The notes beneath the pieces are model-generated. The model ran no database searches. It was not told where the DNA came from and was given only the letters and a program-made list of their open reading frames with translations. Shown here in pieces: positions 1 to 10,276 of a stretch of 64,000 bases of DNA (the first letter of the stretch is position 1; each line of letters opens with the position of its first letter). Position numbers and translations under genes: made by a program. This stretch comes from Pleurodeles waltl. Lineage: Eukaryota > Chordata > Amphibia > Caudata > Salamandridae. The stretch lies in the NCBI RefSeq assembly GCF_031143425.1, contig NC_090450.1, positions 224,575,442-224,639,441 of the forward strand. The letters are read 5' to 3'.

Positions 1-480
1 ACAAAAATATAACCCTGTTGGCTAGGGGTTTCTGACCCCCCGGGGGTAGATCGGCCTAATTATAATAGGCCATTTCTGCCCACCTAAAAATATTTTGTCC
101 CCCTGGGGAGCAGCCCTTGCCCAAGAGCCTGCTCCCCTTATGCACAAGTATATAAAAATAAAAAAAGTCCCTGGTGTCTAGTGGTTTCTGCCCCCCTTGG
201 GGGCAGATTAGCCTAATGTAAATAGGCCGATCTGCCCCCTTAGTGGCGCAGAAATGGCCTAAATACAATTTGGCCCCCAAGGGAGCGACCCTTGCCTAAG
301 GGGTCGCTCCCCACCTCTAAAAAACAAACAAAAAAAAAACAATAAAAAAAAATAAAGATCCCTGCGCCTAGAGGTTTCGGCCCCCCTTGTGGGCATATCG
401 GCCTTGAAAAAAATAGCTCCCCTTGCCCAAGGGGTCGTTCCCCTGATGCCAATTTCCTTATTGCAAAAAACTCCCTAGTG
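1..480. repeat. GC-rich palindromic tandem array of the piggyBac-like element
   Basis: Degenerate units, roughly 100-130 bp, each hold a purine-rich block (ggggagcgacccctt followed by its near inverse), a gggggcaga block, a ggcctaat/ggccatttctg block and an A/T run after 'cagggac'. Unit boundaries are visible at the repeated phrase 'cctggtgtctag/ccctgcgcctag/ccctagtgtctag' near 172, 360 and 472. The same units recur in the opposite orientation at 59390-59626 and 61574-62100. The short ORFs here are products of the repeat and not genes. Confidence 0.65.
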
Positions 481-486
481 TCTAGA

Positions 487-533
487 AGCATTTTAGCAGC
501 CAGATCGCTTCACGATCTGGCTGCTAAAATGCT
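487..533. repeat. Perfect 21 bp inverted repeat (hairpin), with a second hairpin next to it
   Basis: Positions 487-507 and 513-533 are exact reverse complements around the 5 bp loop cttca. A second perfect inverted repeat, 13 bp arms at 542-554 and 567-579, follows directly. Both lie in the subterminal region of the piggyBac-like element, between its TTAA end and the GC-rich array. Confidence 0.85.
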
Positions 534-675
534 CTGAGAAACTTCAAAGGGAAGGAAATTCCTTTTCTTCCCTTTGAAGCCTCCCAGGCCCCCATCACAT
601 GATCGGAAGAGAAATGCTTTGCACTGTGCCGGTGGACGGACGTAACCATTATGTCCCCAGCAGAGAAGAGGTTAA

Positions 676-1214
676 CCTACTTAGTATGCTCTGTTTTAGT
701 GCACTTATTTAATTATTTAAATAACACATCTAGCTCTCTTTAAGTTAGAGATTAAGTTCTCCATGCTAGGGTATTATGACCTATTTCCCATTTCAAGTTG
801 TTGCACGATGATGGGGGCCTTTATATTCACAACTCACGTTTTTTCAGTTCTGTTTCTTGCATTGTTCATTATCCTTTTCATTGCAGCTCATGCATTTTAC
901 AGTAGATTGCAGTCTTGTTAATAAAACCTAATGAAACTTAACTGCATCTCTTTCATTGCCTATGTGTGAAAGAGACTTGCTGCTCATGTGAAAAAAGGGT
1001 AATCTCTGTTTCAGAACGACTTCCTTAGATGTCGTGCTCTTGAGTCCATGCGTAAGGGCTGCCACAAATCGCCTTTTATTTGGGTTTTTGGCGAGGTACT
1101 CCTAGTGAGCTGGGAGGGTTGTGCAGACAGTTGCGACTTGTTGTAGGATTGGCTTAGTCGCTTACAAACAAAAGTGCTGTCATCCCTAAACCAGCAGTCT
1201 TGCCTAGATCAAGA
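676..1214. other. Unclassified, possible LTR remnant
   Basis: There is no coding potential. A pyrimidine-rich stretch followed by AATAAAACC near 920 and a downstream T-rich/GT stretch look like the R-U5 part of an LTR. No partner LTR, primer site or target duplication is visible, so this is only a suggestion. Confidence 0.2.
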
Positions 1215-1894
1215 GTCCAACTACGACAGGTAGTGGTGGGAAAGACGGTGAAAGAGATGGTAACAATTTTTTAGTGATGTGATGGGGTGTTGGTGCTGTG
1301 ATGTGAGCGGGTGACGGTTGTTGTGCATTGTGTGTGATAGTAAATTGTGTGTTGAGTATGTTGGGCAGGTGTGGGATATGCGCTGAGTGAAATGTGTAGG
1401 GGTGCCTATTGTTTATTTTGCTATATCTATACGTTATTTGCTTGTCTCTGGCTGTGTGTGGCTTTCTGGTTGCAAAGGATTGTCGGTTGTGTAGGGGTGT
1501 CTTATATAGTGCAGTATGTAGGTGTGTTGGTGTGTGGATGTGTGTCAGGTGTGGGGTATTCAAACTATCCAATGTAGTGTGGTGTTCTGGCTGAAGACAG
1601 TTCAGGCTGCCACGGTTCGCACCACCAATGGTTTTCCACCATGGAAGAACTGCTGTCGTGATTTTTGTGTCGTAATTTGATAGGATGATTTTTGTCAGGC
1701 TGGCAGTTCTGGTAGTGGGACTGCCAGTTTTTCTTAACCATGTGTCCTGACAGTTCCAGAATTTTGGATGTTTTTTGGCGGGCTTTGCTGTGTGACTCCT
1801 AATACTGCTGAAGCATCACCGTCAACCTGGCAGTCTTTTGGAGGCCGCCTCCGCTGCAGTCTTAACTCAGACTGCCAAACTCATAATGGCCTCC
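1215..1894 (-). mobile_element. Degenerate Harbinger 5'-end remnant
   Basis: Read on the minus strand, it starts with a Harbinger-like terminus (ggaggccattatgag then tttggcagt) next to a TAA (1895-1897), the usual Harbinger target. It continues with the same A/C-rich leader as H1-H3: the CACTACATTGGATAGTTTGA motif near 1580, and CACACATCCACACACC-type runs. No coding sequence of gene A survives. It could also be a short non-autonomous derivative. Confidence 0.55.
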
Positions 1895-3839
1895 TAAGTC
1901 AAATTTGTGTGAATCTCAGTGTCACAATGTCATCAATGTTTTAAGATGCTAAACATATTCTCGGGCCATTCTGATATGTAACTATGGATGAGCAAAAATG
2001 TGGATTGAACACTGTAAAACTGCCTTCAGTACAGGCATATGTGTTAAACTACCCTTATTCTCAACTATGTTCACACTATCTTAACAAACAGTAAGATAAA
2101 ATATAATAGTTGGTGTTCATTGTTTCTACTACTGTCAATAATCCAATGAATCCAACAAGCATATCTAAGTCATCAACTACTCCTAATATATTTTCCTATC
2201 TTTTTCATCAGGTGATCAAAGCTATGGACTACACGTTTTGTAAATTAAAATCATGTTTCTGGTGTTTGGGTCAGTCAGGCTGAAGGTGCCCCTATCCCCC
2301 CCCCCCCTCACTGGTGTGTAAGATCATCCATGTATGTAAAGGTCTGCATAAAATACCTCATCTACAAAATACCTCATCTACAATAGGGCGTGGAATGAAT
2401 GGCCTATGGGTATGTAAGAGTCTACACAATATACCTCATCTACAATAGGACTTGGAATGGCCTATGACATCCAAGGAGGAATAGGATGAAGAATCACATT
2501 TAGAAATTGTGCACTCAATGGCAGGGGGTGCCTGAAGAGATGGTGTGTTAAATAATGTTGCACAATGAAATAAAATACAAAGGAAAACCTTTAACAATGC
2601 GCACATATGTACTGTCAATAAGCTTGTTTTTTTTAAACAGAAGAAAGATGAATTCATGTTGTTGTGCTTATGTCAATGCAATCAAGAAATGTCCTCAGTA
2701 TGTACAAATCCCCTTACAGTTAGCCATACATCACTGATTGTAATAATTAGTATATTAAATGTGAGAGGAGCTGTTCCTACACAATGGCAGACATCTGAGG
2801 CATGAGCAAAACAAAAATGTGTAATCTGGGGGTGTAGAATGACAGCTGAGCAGATTAATCTAAGATGCATCCAAATTGGTATATATAAACTTCATGACAC
2901 CTCCTTATGCCATAACAACAGTATTACTTTGTTTTCTCAGAGTGTCTTTATCAAAAACATGTGAGGAGAAGTGATGTGTTAGTATTTATGGGGAGTATAT
3001 ACTGTATAACACTTTTCAGCAAATGTGATATGTATGCATTATCTACTTACTTTGATTTAGTAAATTATTTATATAAGGTAAGTAGTATCAGGCATGTACC
3101 GATAGAGGCATATAATCAGGAAATATTACCATTGTAGTTGTGGTATGGAAGTGTATGAATTGTCGACATACATACAGTTGGAATGTATTAAGCCATGCTG
3201 ACACAATCAGTGTGGCAATGTGTGTTGTATAATTAATATAATGTGGGCTAGTGCATGTTTTGTCATTTAGCAACTTTGCATTGTGAAGGTGCTATTTAGT
3301 AGGATTATGTCTGCACCTATGGATAGACCCATCTATGTAGGCAGAAAAGTGACATAGCATCAAATTTAAGAGCTTTCATCATTCTAATGCAGGCATTTTC
3401 TGGGTGAGGAGTTGGTAGTTTGTGGAACAAAGGGAGTAACACAACACAGTTTGTCTTTATTGTAAGACACAGCATCTGTAGTTTAGAAAACATGGTTGTA
3501 CTAAGGTCCAAAATGTATACAAGCAGTAACAAAATTTATTGGCCATCAAACACATCCCACCACATATTTGACTAATCTTATGTGTCACATTCTGTCATGT
3601 TCTGCCCACACTATGGATAATTAAATTGATGTACACACTGCCAAGGTATGTGGGTTTAAATTTCAAACAAAGTGATGAAAGACACATTTCTGTTCAACTT
3701 GCTCTGAGTGCAGAGATAGCGTATGAATGCACCATAACTGAAAATATGCAGGGCATTCCTCAGCTCTTATGGCACTGGGACAATGAGGGCAGTACAGTGC
3801 CAACCTAGACCCACTTGCACTATGGTGCAAGGGGCCCTG
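1895..3839. other. Unclassified AT-rich sequence
   Basis: I recognise no protein motif, terminal repeat or RNA gene in this stretch. All ORFs are under 75 codons and uninterpretable. A small tandem duplication lies at 2332-2466. The last few hundred bases before 3840 may be an extension of the LINE that follows, but too decayed to call. Confidence 0.5.
2332..2466. repeat. Local tandem duplication (two units of about 55-80 bp)
   Basis: The unit tatgtaa-rgtctrcayaa-atacctcatctaca-atagg-cttggaatgg-cctatg occurs at 2332-2408 and 2411-2466. The first copy contains an extra inner repeat of 'aaatacctcatctaca'. Confidence 0.75.
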
Positions 3840-5550
3840 AATCTATCAATGAGGATCCATATGAAAATCTTTCTTAGAAAACAGAGGATGAGGAAGCAAG
3901 AGGAAGCCACTGTGTTTAGCTGTCGCTTGAAGGTGAGTTTGCTGTCGGTGATGATGCCAAGGTTACAGGCATGATCTGTTGGATCGGGGGTTGTCTGAAC
4001 GCAGTGGGAGACAAGATGTCATCCCAGGGGGAGGTTTTGTTTTTGAAAATAATCACTTGTCTTGTCCGTGTTCAGTTTCAGGCAATTGGATCTGATCCAT
4101 TCGGTGACATTGGTCATGGCATTGCTGAAGTTGGCTCTGGGGATGGCATGGTCCTTGGAGAGAGGATGAGCTGCATGTTGTCAGCATATGAGGTGATGTA
4201 GAGTCCTTGAGTGTGAACGATGTTGACCGGAGACATCATGTATGTGTTGAAGAGGGAGGGGCTGAGTGGGGACCCCTGAGGGATGACGCAGATGATGATC
4301 TTGAGCTCCAAGGTGAAAAGAGATAGGTGGATTCCATGGGTGTGTCCTGTGCATCCTGTGAGGAAGGTGTGGATCCATCTGAGGGTGTTGCTCCAGATTC
4401 CAATGTGGTGGAGACTGGTGATGAGGGTGTCATGGGAGTCGGTGTCGAACACTGCTGAGAGGTCAAGGTGGATTAGGGCTACCTTCTTTCTGTGGTCGAG
4501 GAGGGCTCAGATTTCATCTTTTGCGGTGATCACAGCGGTGTTGGTGCTGTGGTCTGCGCGCAAGCCGGATTGTCAGAGTCCAGTAGATTGTGTTCTTTCA
4601 GGTGTTTCTGGGAGCTGTTGGTTGATGGCTCTTTCCAGAACTTAAGCGGGGAAAGGAAGCAGCTAGATCGGGCAGTATTTTTTTAGTTTTGGAGTTGACA
4701 GATGGTTTCTTCAGAAGTGGTTTGACCTCTATGTGCGCCCAGGGATCAGGAATGGTGGCAGTCATGATGGAGGTGTTGGGGATGGGAGTGATGGCACTGC
4801 TGATCTCCCGCTAATCCATGTTGAAGATATAATGGGGGCCTGGGTAATTCGGTGATCAGGAGTGGGTCGAGCTCATGAAGGCTGCTGTTTCAGTATTGAT
4901 AGCAGCTTCCAGTCAGTGATCAGGTGCCTGAGGGTGTCGTCTGATGGGTTCAGGTGGTGGTCTATGCTGGTGGGTTGAGGGTCAAAGTTGCTGTAGATGG
5001 CTGTAATTTTGTTGTGGAAGTAGACTGCCAGTGTGTCGCAGAGGGTCTGGTAAGGTTGAATTGGGTTCTCGGTGTCTGCTGGGCAGGAGAACTCTTTGAC
5101 AATTTTGAATAGTTCCTTGCAGTGGTTGGTGCTTTTCTCGATGCAGCAACACAGTGTGTCCTTTATTTGCTTCCTTGAAGTGGTGATGATATTTATTGAA
5201 GGCTGTTTTGAAGGTGGTGTGGTCCACTAGGTGTTTGCTTGTACACCATGCTCTTTCTAGATGATTGCATTCTCTCTTCAGCGTGTGGAGTTCAGGCGCA
5301 AACCAACTGGCGGGCTTGTTGGATCTTCTAGTGTTAGAGGTCCTTGTGGGGGTGACCTTGTTGGTGCAGTTGAGGATCCGTTCAGAGATGTTGCAGGCAT
5401 CTTGCTAGGGTTTGCTGGAGGGGTTGGGTCTGTTGGAGTTTAGAGCTGTGGTCCATTGGGTCTCTGTGATTTTTTCCCCCACCTGCGGTGAGGGAGAGTG
5501 GGGGTGCGGTGGAAGGTTCAGGTGTGCTAGTTATGGTGAAGTGTATGATG
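3840..5550 (-). mobile_element. L2/CR1-like LINE, linker and reverse transcriptase part (decayed)
   Basis: Minus-strand translations give reverse transcriptase motifs in order. FDTDSHDTLI lies near 4450, matching the conserved 'sxaFDTvxhxxL' block. PQGSPLSPSLFNTYM follows near 4270, and SYADNMQLIL near 4190, where the catalytic YADD reads YADN. NLGIIT.SKLTFKRQL is near 3950 and LRKIFIWI near 3870. Upstream (4982-5227) is the segment between endonuclease and RT. Frameshifts and stops make it non-functional. The missing endonuclease portion of what seems the same LINE lies at 29536-29841, so this LINE appears split by the Gypsy element between them. Confidence 0.75.
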
Positions 5551-5930
5551 TGGTGTTCGGCACCCAACTAGAAGAAGAAAAAGGTGTGTGAGGAAGAAAC
5601 GGTGAGTCAGCAAACCAAGACCCGAAGTCCAAAGTGCAGGGAGCAGAAGACGCAAAAAAACAGAGAATCATCACAGCACGCCTATTCACCACGTTCCAAG
5701 AGGGACGTGGCTGTTGCATGCATGGTTGGAACTCAGGGAACAGTGGGGAAGGAGAGCACCAAAGTAGTGGGAAGAGTGGCGAGGGAAAGAAAGCGGGTGA
5801 CCTAAACATAGGAGTGCAGGTGGATTGGTGGGGAGGGCATGTAATTGCTGCATGTGCACAGGCCTATGTGGGGAGAGTGTAGACCACATAACCCTTCCTC
5901 CTCACTGACAAAATGCTACACAACAAATCT
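5551..5930 (+). repeat. 5' LTR of the Gypsy element, first half
   Basis: Aligns with 28739-29114 of the 3' LTR. Shared landmarks are 'actagaRgaagaaa', 'ggtgagtcag', 'aaagtccaa(a/g)gtgcaggga', 'cctaaacataggagtgca' and 'ctcactgacaaaatgct'. It ends in acacaacaaatct (5918-5930); the second half starts at 20567 with gcaccacaaatct. The overlap, 11 of 13 bases, is the expected target duplication of whatever split the LTR. Confidence 0.75.
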
Positions 5931-6707
5931 TGCGGCTATTTTGGCCGCACCAGCAATGTTGGGTGACACTACAATCAGTCAGTCGATGTCCCAATTGGGT
6001 GACTGGAACACATTTGTGAAGATGAAATGAAATCAGGTAAAAACAATACTACATGGGGCAGTATTAACTGAATATTTTAGGGTGAATACAGCACCCAAAG
6101 GATTAATTGTTACCCTCATTACAACATTGGCGGTAAAAGCCGCTTGCCGCTGTGCAGAAGACTGCCAACACACAGCCGCGGCCGCGGAATTCCGCCACAG
6201 CAATTACGACCCACTGCTCGGAATCTGCCAAAATTGAGAAACCGCAGAAGTCCCCCACACCAAAGGTCAGTGATAAACTGGCGAAAACAAAACCTCCACC
6301 GTCACGGCAACAGAAATACGCCCACACTATCAAGACCCACAAATCCACGTGGGGTTCTTTCTACCGCGGTATTCCATTGGCAGTACACACCACCACGCTC
6401 AAAATGCACACACATTTACAAAACACAACTACATTGGACAAATCGAAATACACACACCTGATACACATACACACACCACTCCCACACACCCAATACAATA
6501 TAAAACACACACTCACGTCACTCACAAACCCCTATGACCAAAATACCGAAAGAAGGCAAGAGAGAGACACTGCAAACTACTACCAAGCATCCACAGGCAC
6601 ACAATACCATCACCCACATAACTTCCACGCACCTCACACAACACACCACTAAATATCACCCCACTTATCACAGCACACACCACCCCACATATCACCCACA
6701 CCACCCC

Positions 6708-8227
6708 ATGGCACGGCAAAGACAACCCAGGTTCTCTGAGGAGGAGCTCAGGGTCATGGTCGAGGAAATCGTCCGGGTAGAGCCACAGCTATTCGGAGCA
6801 CAGGTGCAGCACACCTCCTTAACTAGGAAGATAGAGCTATGGCGAAGAATAGTGGACAGGCTCAACGCAGTGGGACATCATCAAAGAAATAGGAATGACA
6901 TCAGGAAGAGGTGGAACGACCTACGGGGGAAGGTGCGTTCCGTGGTCTCAAGACACCACCTTGCGTTTCAGCGTACTGGTGGCGGACCCCCACCTCCTCC
7001 CCCACAACTAACAATATGGGAGGAGCAAGTCTTGGCGATTCTGCATCCCGAGGGCCTCGCAGGAGTAGATGGAGGAATGGACTCTGGTAAGTCAATTCTT
7101 AACTATTACATCCCTACCTGCATGCTATCACATACCCCCACCCTCGCCCTCACCCTCATCACTCCAACTCCTCACAAATGTCCCAATATCACAAACCACA
7201 CATCCCAACACCAAGCACTGCATGCAAAAACAAAACATGGACACCCATCACCAATGCATGGCCACTGCACATACCCATACACCCCTCTAAACCACCATCA
7301 CACAAGGTCCCACACAGGAATGCAAGCACTGGGGTACACGGTCACCCACCCATTGCACACCATGGCACACACAGATGCAATAGAAATCCTTTTATACCCC
7401 TGCAGGACCCCTACCCATTATCACCGTCAGGAGGGTCCACACATGTCCACACCACCAACAGAAGAGGTCCACAGTGATGACAGCAGCTCTGTCCAACTGG
7501 ATCTAGATGACCAGCCCGAACCATGGGGGACCTCGGGACAGTCGGTTCCCCTCACACTGGCACAGGCCACCACAGTGCCTCCCCCCTCTGGAAACACCAG
7601 CACAGCACCCACCCAGCTGGCCCATACCTCTGTCCCCATGACACGTCAATCAGCAGTGTGTCCACCACTACAGGGAACCCAGGCTAACCCACCACCCCAA
7701 CAACAACAGGGACTGGGGGCAGTGGCAGTGGGCACACGGTCCAAGGGACAGAGGCCCAGGAACAAAGGGGAACTGGGAGGGCTGCTGTGCGACAGGGGGA
7801 GGACAGGCCCAGGGAACCCACTCTCCACAAGGCCCTCTCCAACATCATGGGAGCCTACCACCATTCTCAGGAGACGATGGCAATGGTACGGGCCAAGTTT
7901 CAGGAGACTCAGCGGCTGCAGGAGGAACCATATTTGAGCTTCAGGGAGGAACTCAGGTCCATCAATTCCACCCTGGGCACCATCGTAGGGGTGCTGAAGG
8001 AAGTCCTCAACACCAGGAGGGACACTGTGGCACAACAAGGGCCCCTTGACACTAGCCTGGATGATGAACTGCCCACCACCTCCGCGGGCGCAAATGGACA
8101 GGAGGCATCGCCACAGGACCACCACACAAGCACCCCACCCCCTGCAGAGGTAGAACCACCCCGCAAACGTTCCCTGAGATCCAGGACAAAGACAGAGAAT
8201 GATGCCAAGACCCCGCCAAGAAATTAG
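6708..8227 (+). pseudogene. Harbinger gene A (Myb/SANT-like partner protein), H1 copy
   Basis: Exon 1 starts at ATG 6708 (MARQRQPRFSEEELRVMV) and encodes a Myb/SANT-like domain: FSEEEL, a Trp in ELWRRIV, and DIRKRWNDLRGKVR. A proline run follows (GGGPPPPPP). A conserved donor (gtaagt, 7087) and acceptor (tgcag, ends 7405) define a 319 bp intron. The track stays open across the intron here, but the H2 and H3 copies support splicing. Exon 2 is acidic and Ser/Pro-rich, then helical (REELRSINSTLGTIVGVL, likely coiled coil), ending in a basic tail (PPRKRSLRSRTK) at stop 8225. Against H3 there are single-base losses near 7427 and 7716, so the frame is broken. Such proteins help Harbinger transposases enter the nucleus and bind DNA; that role is inferred. 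Confidence 0.75.
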
Positions 8228-8412
8228 ACTGCCCTGATTGTCATCCTTCTGTCCCACCTTGTCACCCTGTCCATCCTCAAACTGCCCCAGCTCCACTTCC
8301 TATGCCCATTTGGGCAATGCACCTGTGGGACTAATAGACTGGACTATGCCATGGACATTCCTCCACCATCACCCCTCACCATTTTACAGCACCCTCCAAT
8401 ATTGAGCACTTA

Positions 8413-8418
8413 AATAAA
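8413..8418 (+). terminator. Polyadenylation signal of gene A (H1)
   Basis: AATAAA about 190 bp after the gene A stop. It is conserved at the same place in H2 (32083) and H3 (36549), each followed by 'acac' and a CAAAACAATCTGGA-type stretch. Confidence 0.6.
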
Positions 8419-8707
8419 CACCCTTAAAGCACAAAACAATCTGGACTGTGTCTATGATTTCGAATTAGTGTATTAGCAATTAGTGTCAAAATGCTCTTTC
8501 AATTGTAATGTCAACATACCTATGTCACACAGTTCTAGTCCATGAGGAAACAAAGCAGATGTCACACAGTGGGACCCACATCTGTGAAATCGTAAGGGGA
8601 AAGTGACAACTCAGTGACCATACACTGGGTGAAAACGACAGACAGTAGAGAGGTAGTAGTGTTAAAGTACATGTAGTAGGCAGGTTTGTATTCTTACCTG
8701 TGTCTCA

Positions 8708-9892
8708 CTAGAAGTATTGCAGGATCACACAGTTCCTGTTGTCGATGTCCTCTTCTTCTGCTTTCTCGTCTTCACTGTCCACAGTCTCCACAGTTGCCAC
8801 AACACCTCCATCTGGACCATCCTCCTGCAGAAAAGGCACTTGTCGTCGCAAAGCTAAGTTGTGAATTATGCAGCAGGGCACGATGATCTGGCACACCTTC
8901 TTTGGTGAGTAGAATAGGGATCCACCTGTCATATGGAGGCACCTGAACCTGGCCTTCAGGAGGCCGAAGGTCCGCTCTATAATCCTCCGAGTTCGCCCAT
9001 GGGCCTCATTGTAGCATTCCTCTGCCCTTGTCCTGGGATTCCTCACTGGGGTCAGTAGCCATGACAGGTTGGGGTAACCAGAGTTACCTGCAAATGGCGA
9101 GGGACAACTGTTAGACACACACTAACCTGTAGGGATATCCCCAGACCCACACAAACATTCCCACTGACTTGCTTCCAGGTGCTCACCTAATAGCCACACG
9201 CGGTGCCTCTGGAGTTGACCCATCACATAAGGGATGCTGCTATTCCGCAGGATGTAAGCATCATGCACTGAGCCAGGGAATTTGGCAGTCACATGGGAGA
9301 TGTACTGGTCGGCCAAACACACCATCTGCACATTCATGGAATGGTAACTCTTCCGGTTTCTGTACACCTGTTCACTCCTGCGGGGGGGTACCAAAGCCAC
9401 ATGTGTCCCATCAATGGCACCTGTGATGTTGGGGATATGTCCCAGGGCATAGAAATCACCTTTCACTGTAGGCAAGTCCTCCACCTGAGGGAAAAGAATG
9501 TAGCTCCGCATGTGTTTCAGCAGGGCAGACAACACTCTGAACAACACGTTGGAAAACATAGGCTGGGACATCCCTAATGCTATGGCCACTGTTGTTTGAA
9601 ATGACCCACTTGCAAGGAAATGGAGTACTGACAGCACCTGCACTAGAGGGGGGATTACTGTGGGATGGCGGATAGCTGACATCAGGTCTGGCTCCAACTG
9701 GGCACACAGTTCCAGGATTGTGGCACGGACAAGCCTGTAGGTGATGATCACATGTCTTTCCTCCATTGTCGACAGGTCAACCAGCGGTCTGTACACCGGA
9801 GGATGCCGCCATCTGCTCACATGTCCAAAGCGGACTCTGCCTATGAAGGACATCAGCGAACACAGAGTCAACCAACTCAGAGGTACGTACAC
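8708..9892 (-). pseudogene. HARBI1-like transposase, H1 copy (catalytic Asp changed to Asn)
   Basis: Two exons on the minus strand, 9892-9187 and 9087-8708, are separated by a 99 bp intron (donor gtgagc, acceptor tttgcag). Reading is open across both exons and ends at TAG 8708-8710. Motifs include YRLVRATILELC, FLASGSFQTTVAIALGMSQP, GAIDGTHVALVPP (first catalytic Asp), KFPGSVHDAYILRNSSIP, GYPNLSWLLTPVRNPRT and RRIIERTFGLLKARFRCL (catalytic Glu). At the exon junction the family motif G-D-S-G reads G-N-S-G (GAC to AAC), removing the second DDE aspartate. The enzyme should be inactive even if expressed. It lies antisense between genes A and B. The N-terminal start is uncertain; the conserved part begins near RWRHPPVYRPLVDL. 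Confidence 0.88.
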
Positions 9893-10276
9893 ACAGCTTA
9901 CACAGAATACGAATCATAATTTGAAATTTGCATGTATGAGTGTTGAGGCAAGGCCTAGGTATGTGTGACGCAGTTAACAATTAAGCCATGTGGGCCCTTG
10001 AAATGGCGGCTGCCTGACCTGTAAAGTGGGACAGTGGGATGTGAGGTAACTGCGCTGGCGTTGTACACCATCGCTGTAGGCGGTTGAAGAGTGTGGTGCA
10101 ATTCTACATTGGTTAACATTGGACCCTATGGGTCCCAGGAGCCAATGACGATGTACGTCGGCGGTGACGGTACGCACCGCTGCGGACGTGACCGCCATTT
10201 TCTATCTGTTCAATCACTCGATACCTGATCTTTGACAGGAGAGGACCTACACTGCAAGTGCTGCTGTGACCTCAGT
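9893..10276. promoter_or_regulatory. Divergent intergenic region between transposase and gene B (H1)
   Basis: The transposase runs left and gene B runs right from this 380 bp gap, and the gap is conserved in H3 (38148-38326). It holds a CCAAT (near 10141), a GC-rich palindromic core (gcggtgacggtacgcaccgc) and accgccattttctatctg just before gene B. A shared bidirectional promoter is my inference. No TATA box is obvious. Confidence 0.35.

Larger units (their letters stand above)
1..675 (-). mobile_element. piggyBac-type element, 5' terminal part (reverse), cut by the window edge
   Basis: A TTAA (672-675), the target site of piggyBac, ends this block. Read on the minus strand, it starts TTAACCTCTTCTCTGCTGGG and resembles the start of the plus-strand element at 58963 (TTAACCCCTCGGGTGCTTGG). 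Both then run into the same GC-rich array of units with gggggcaga and gcgaccccttgggcaaggg motifs. At 58963 this array leads to a piggyBac-like transposase start, so I infer the same family here, with its coding part lying left of the window. Two perfect hairpins lie between the end and the array. Confidence 0.55.

Noticed and set aside
1204..1572. 122-codon Thr/His-rich minus-strand ORF
   Set aside because: It is the A/C-rich Harbinger leader in translation, non-coding in H1-H3.
6534..7937. A single 467-codon protein for gene A in H1
   Set aside because: The frame runs through a conserved gt-ag intron and leaves the conserved C-terminal frame near 7790. It is an accident of decay.
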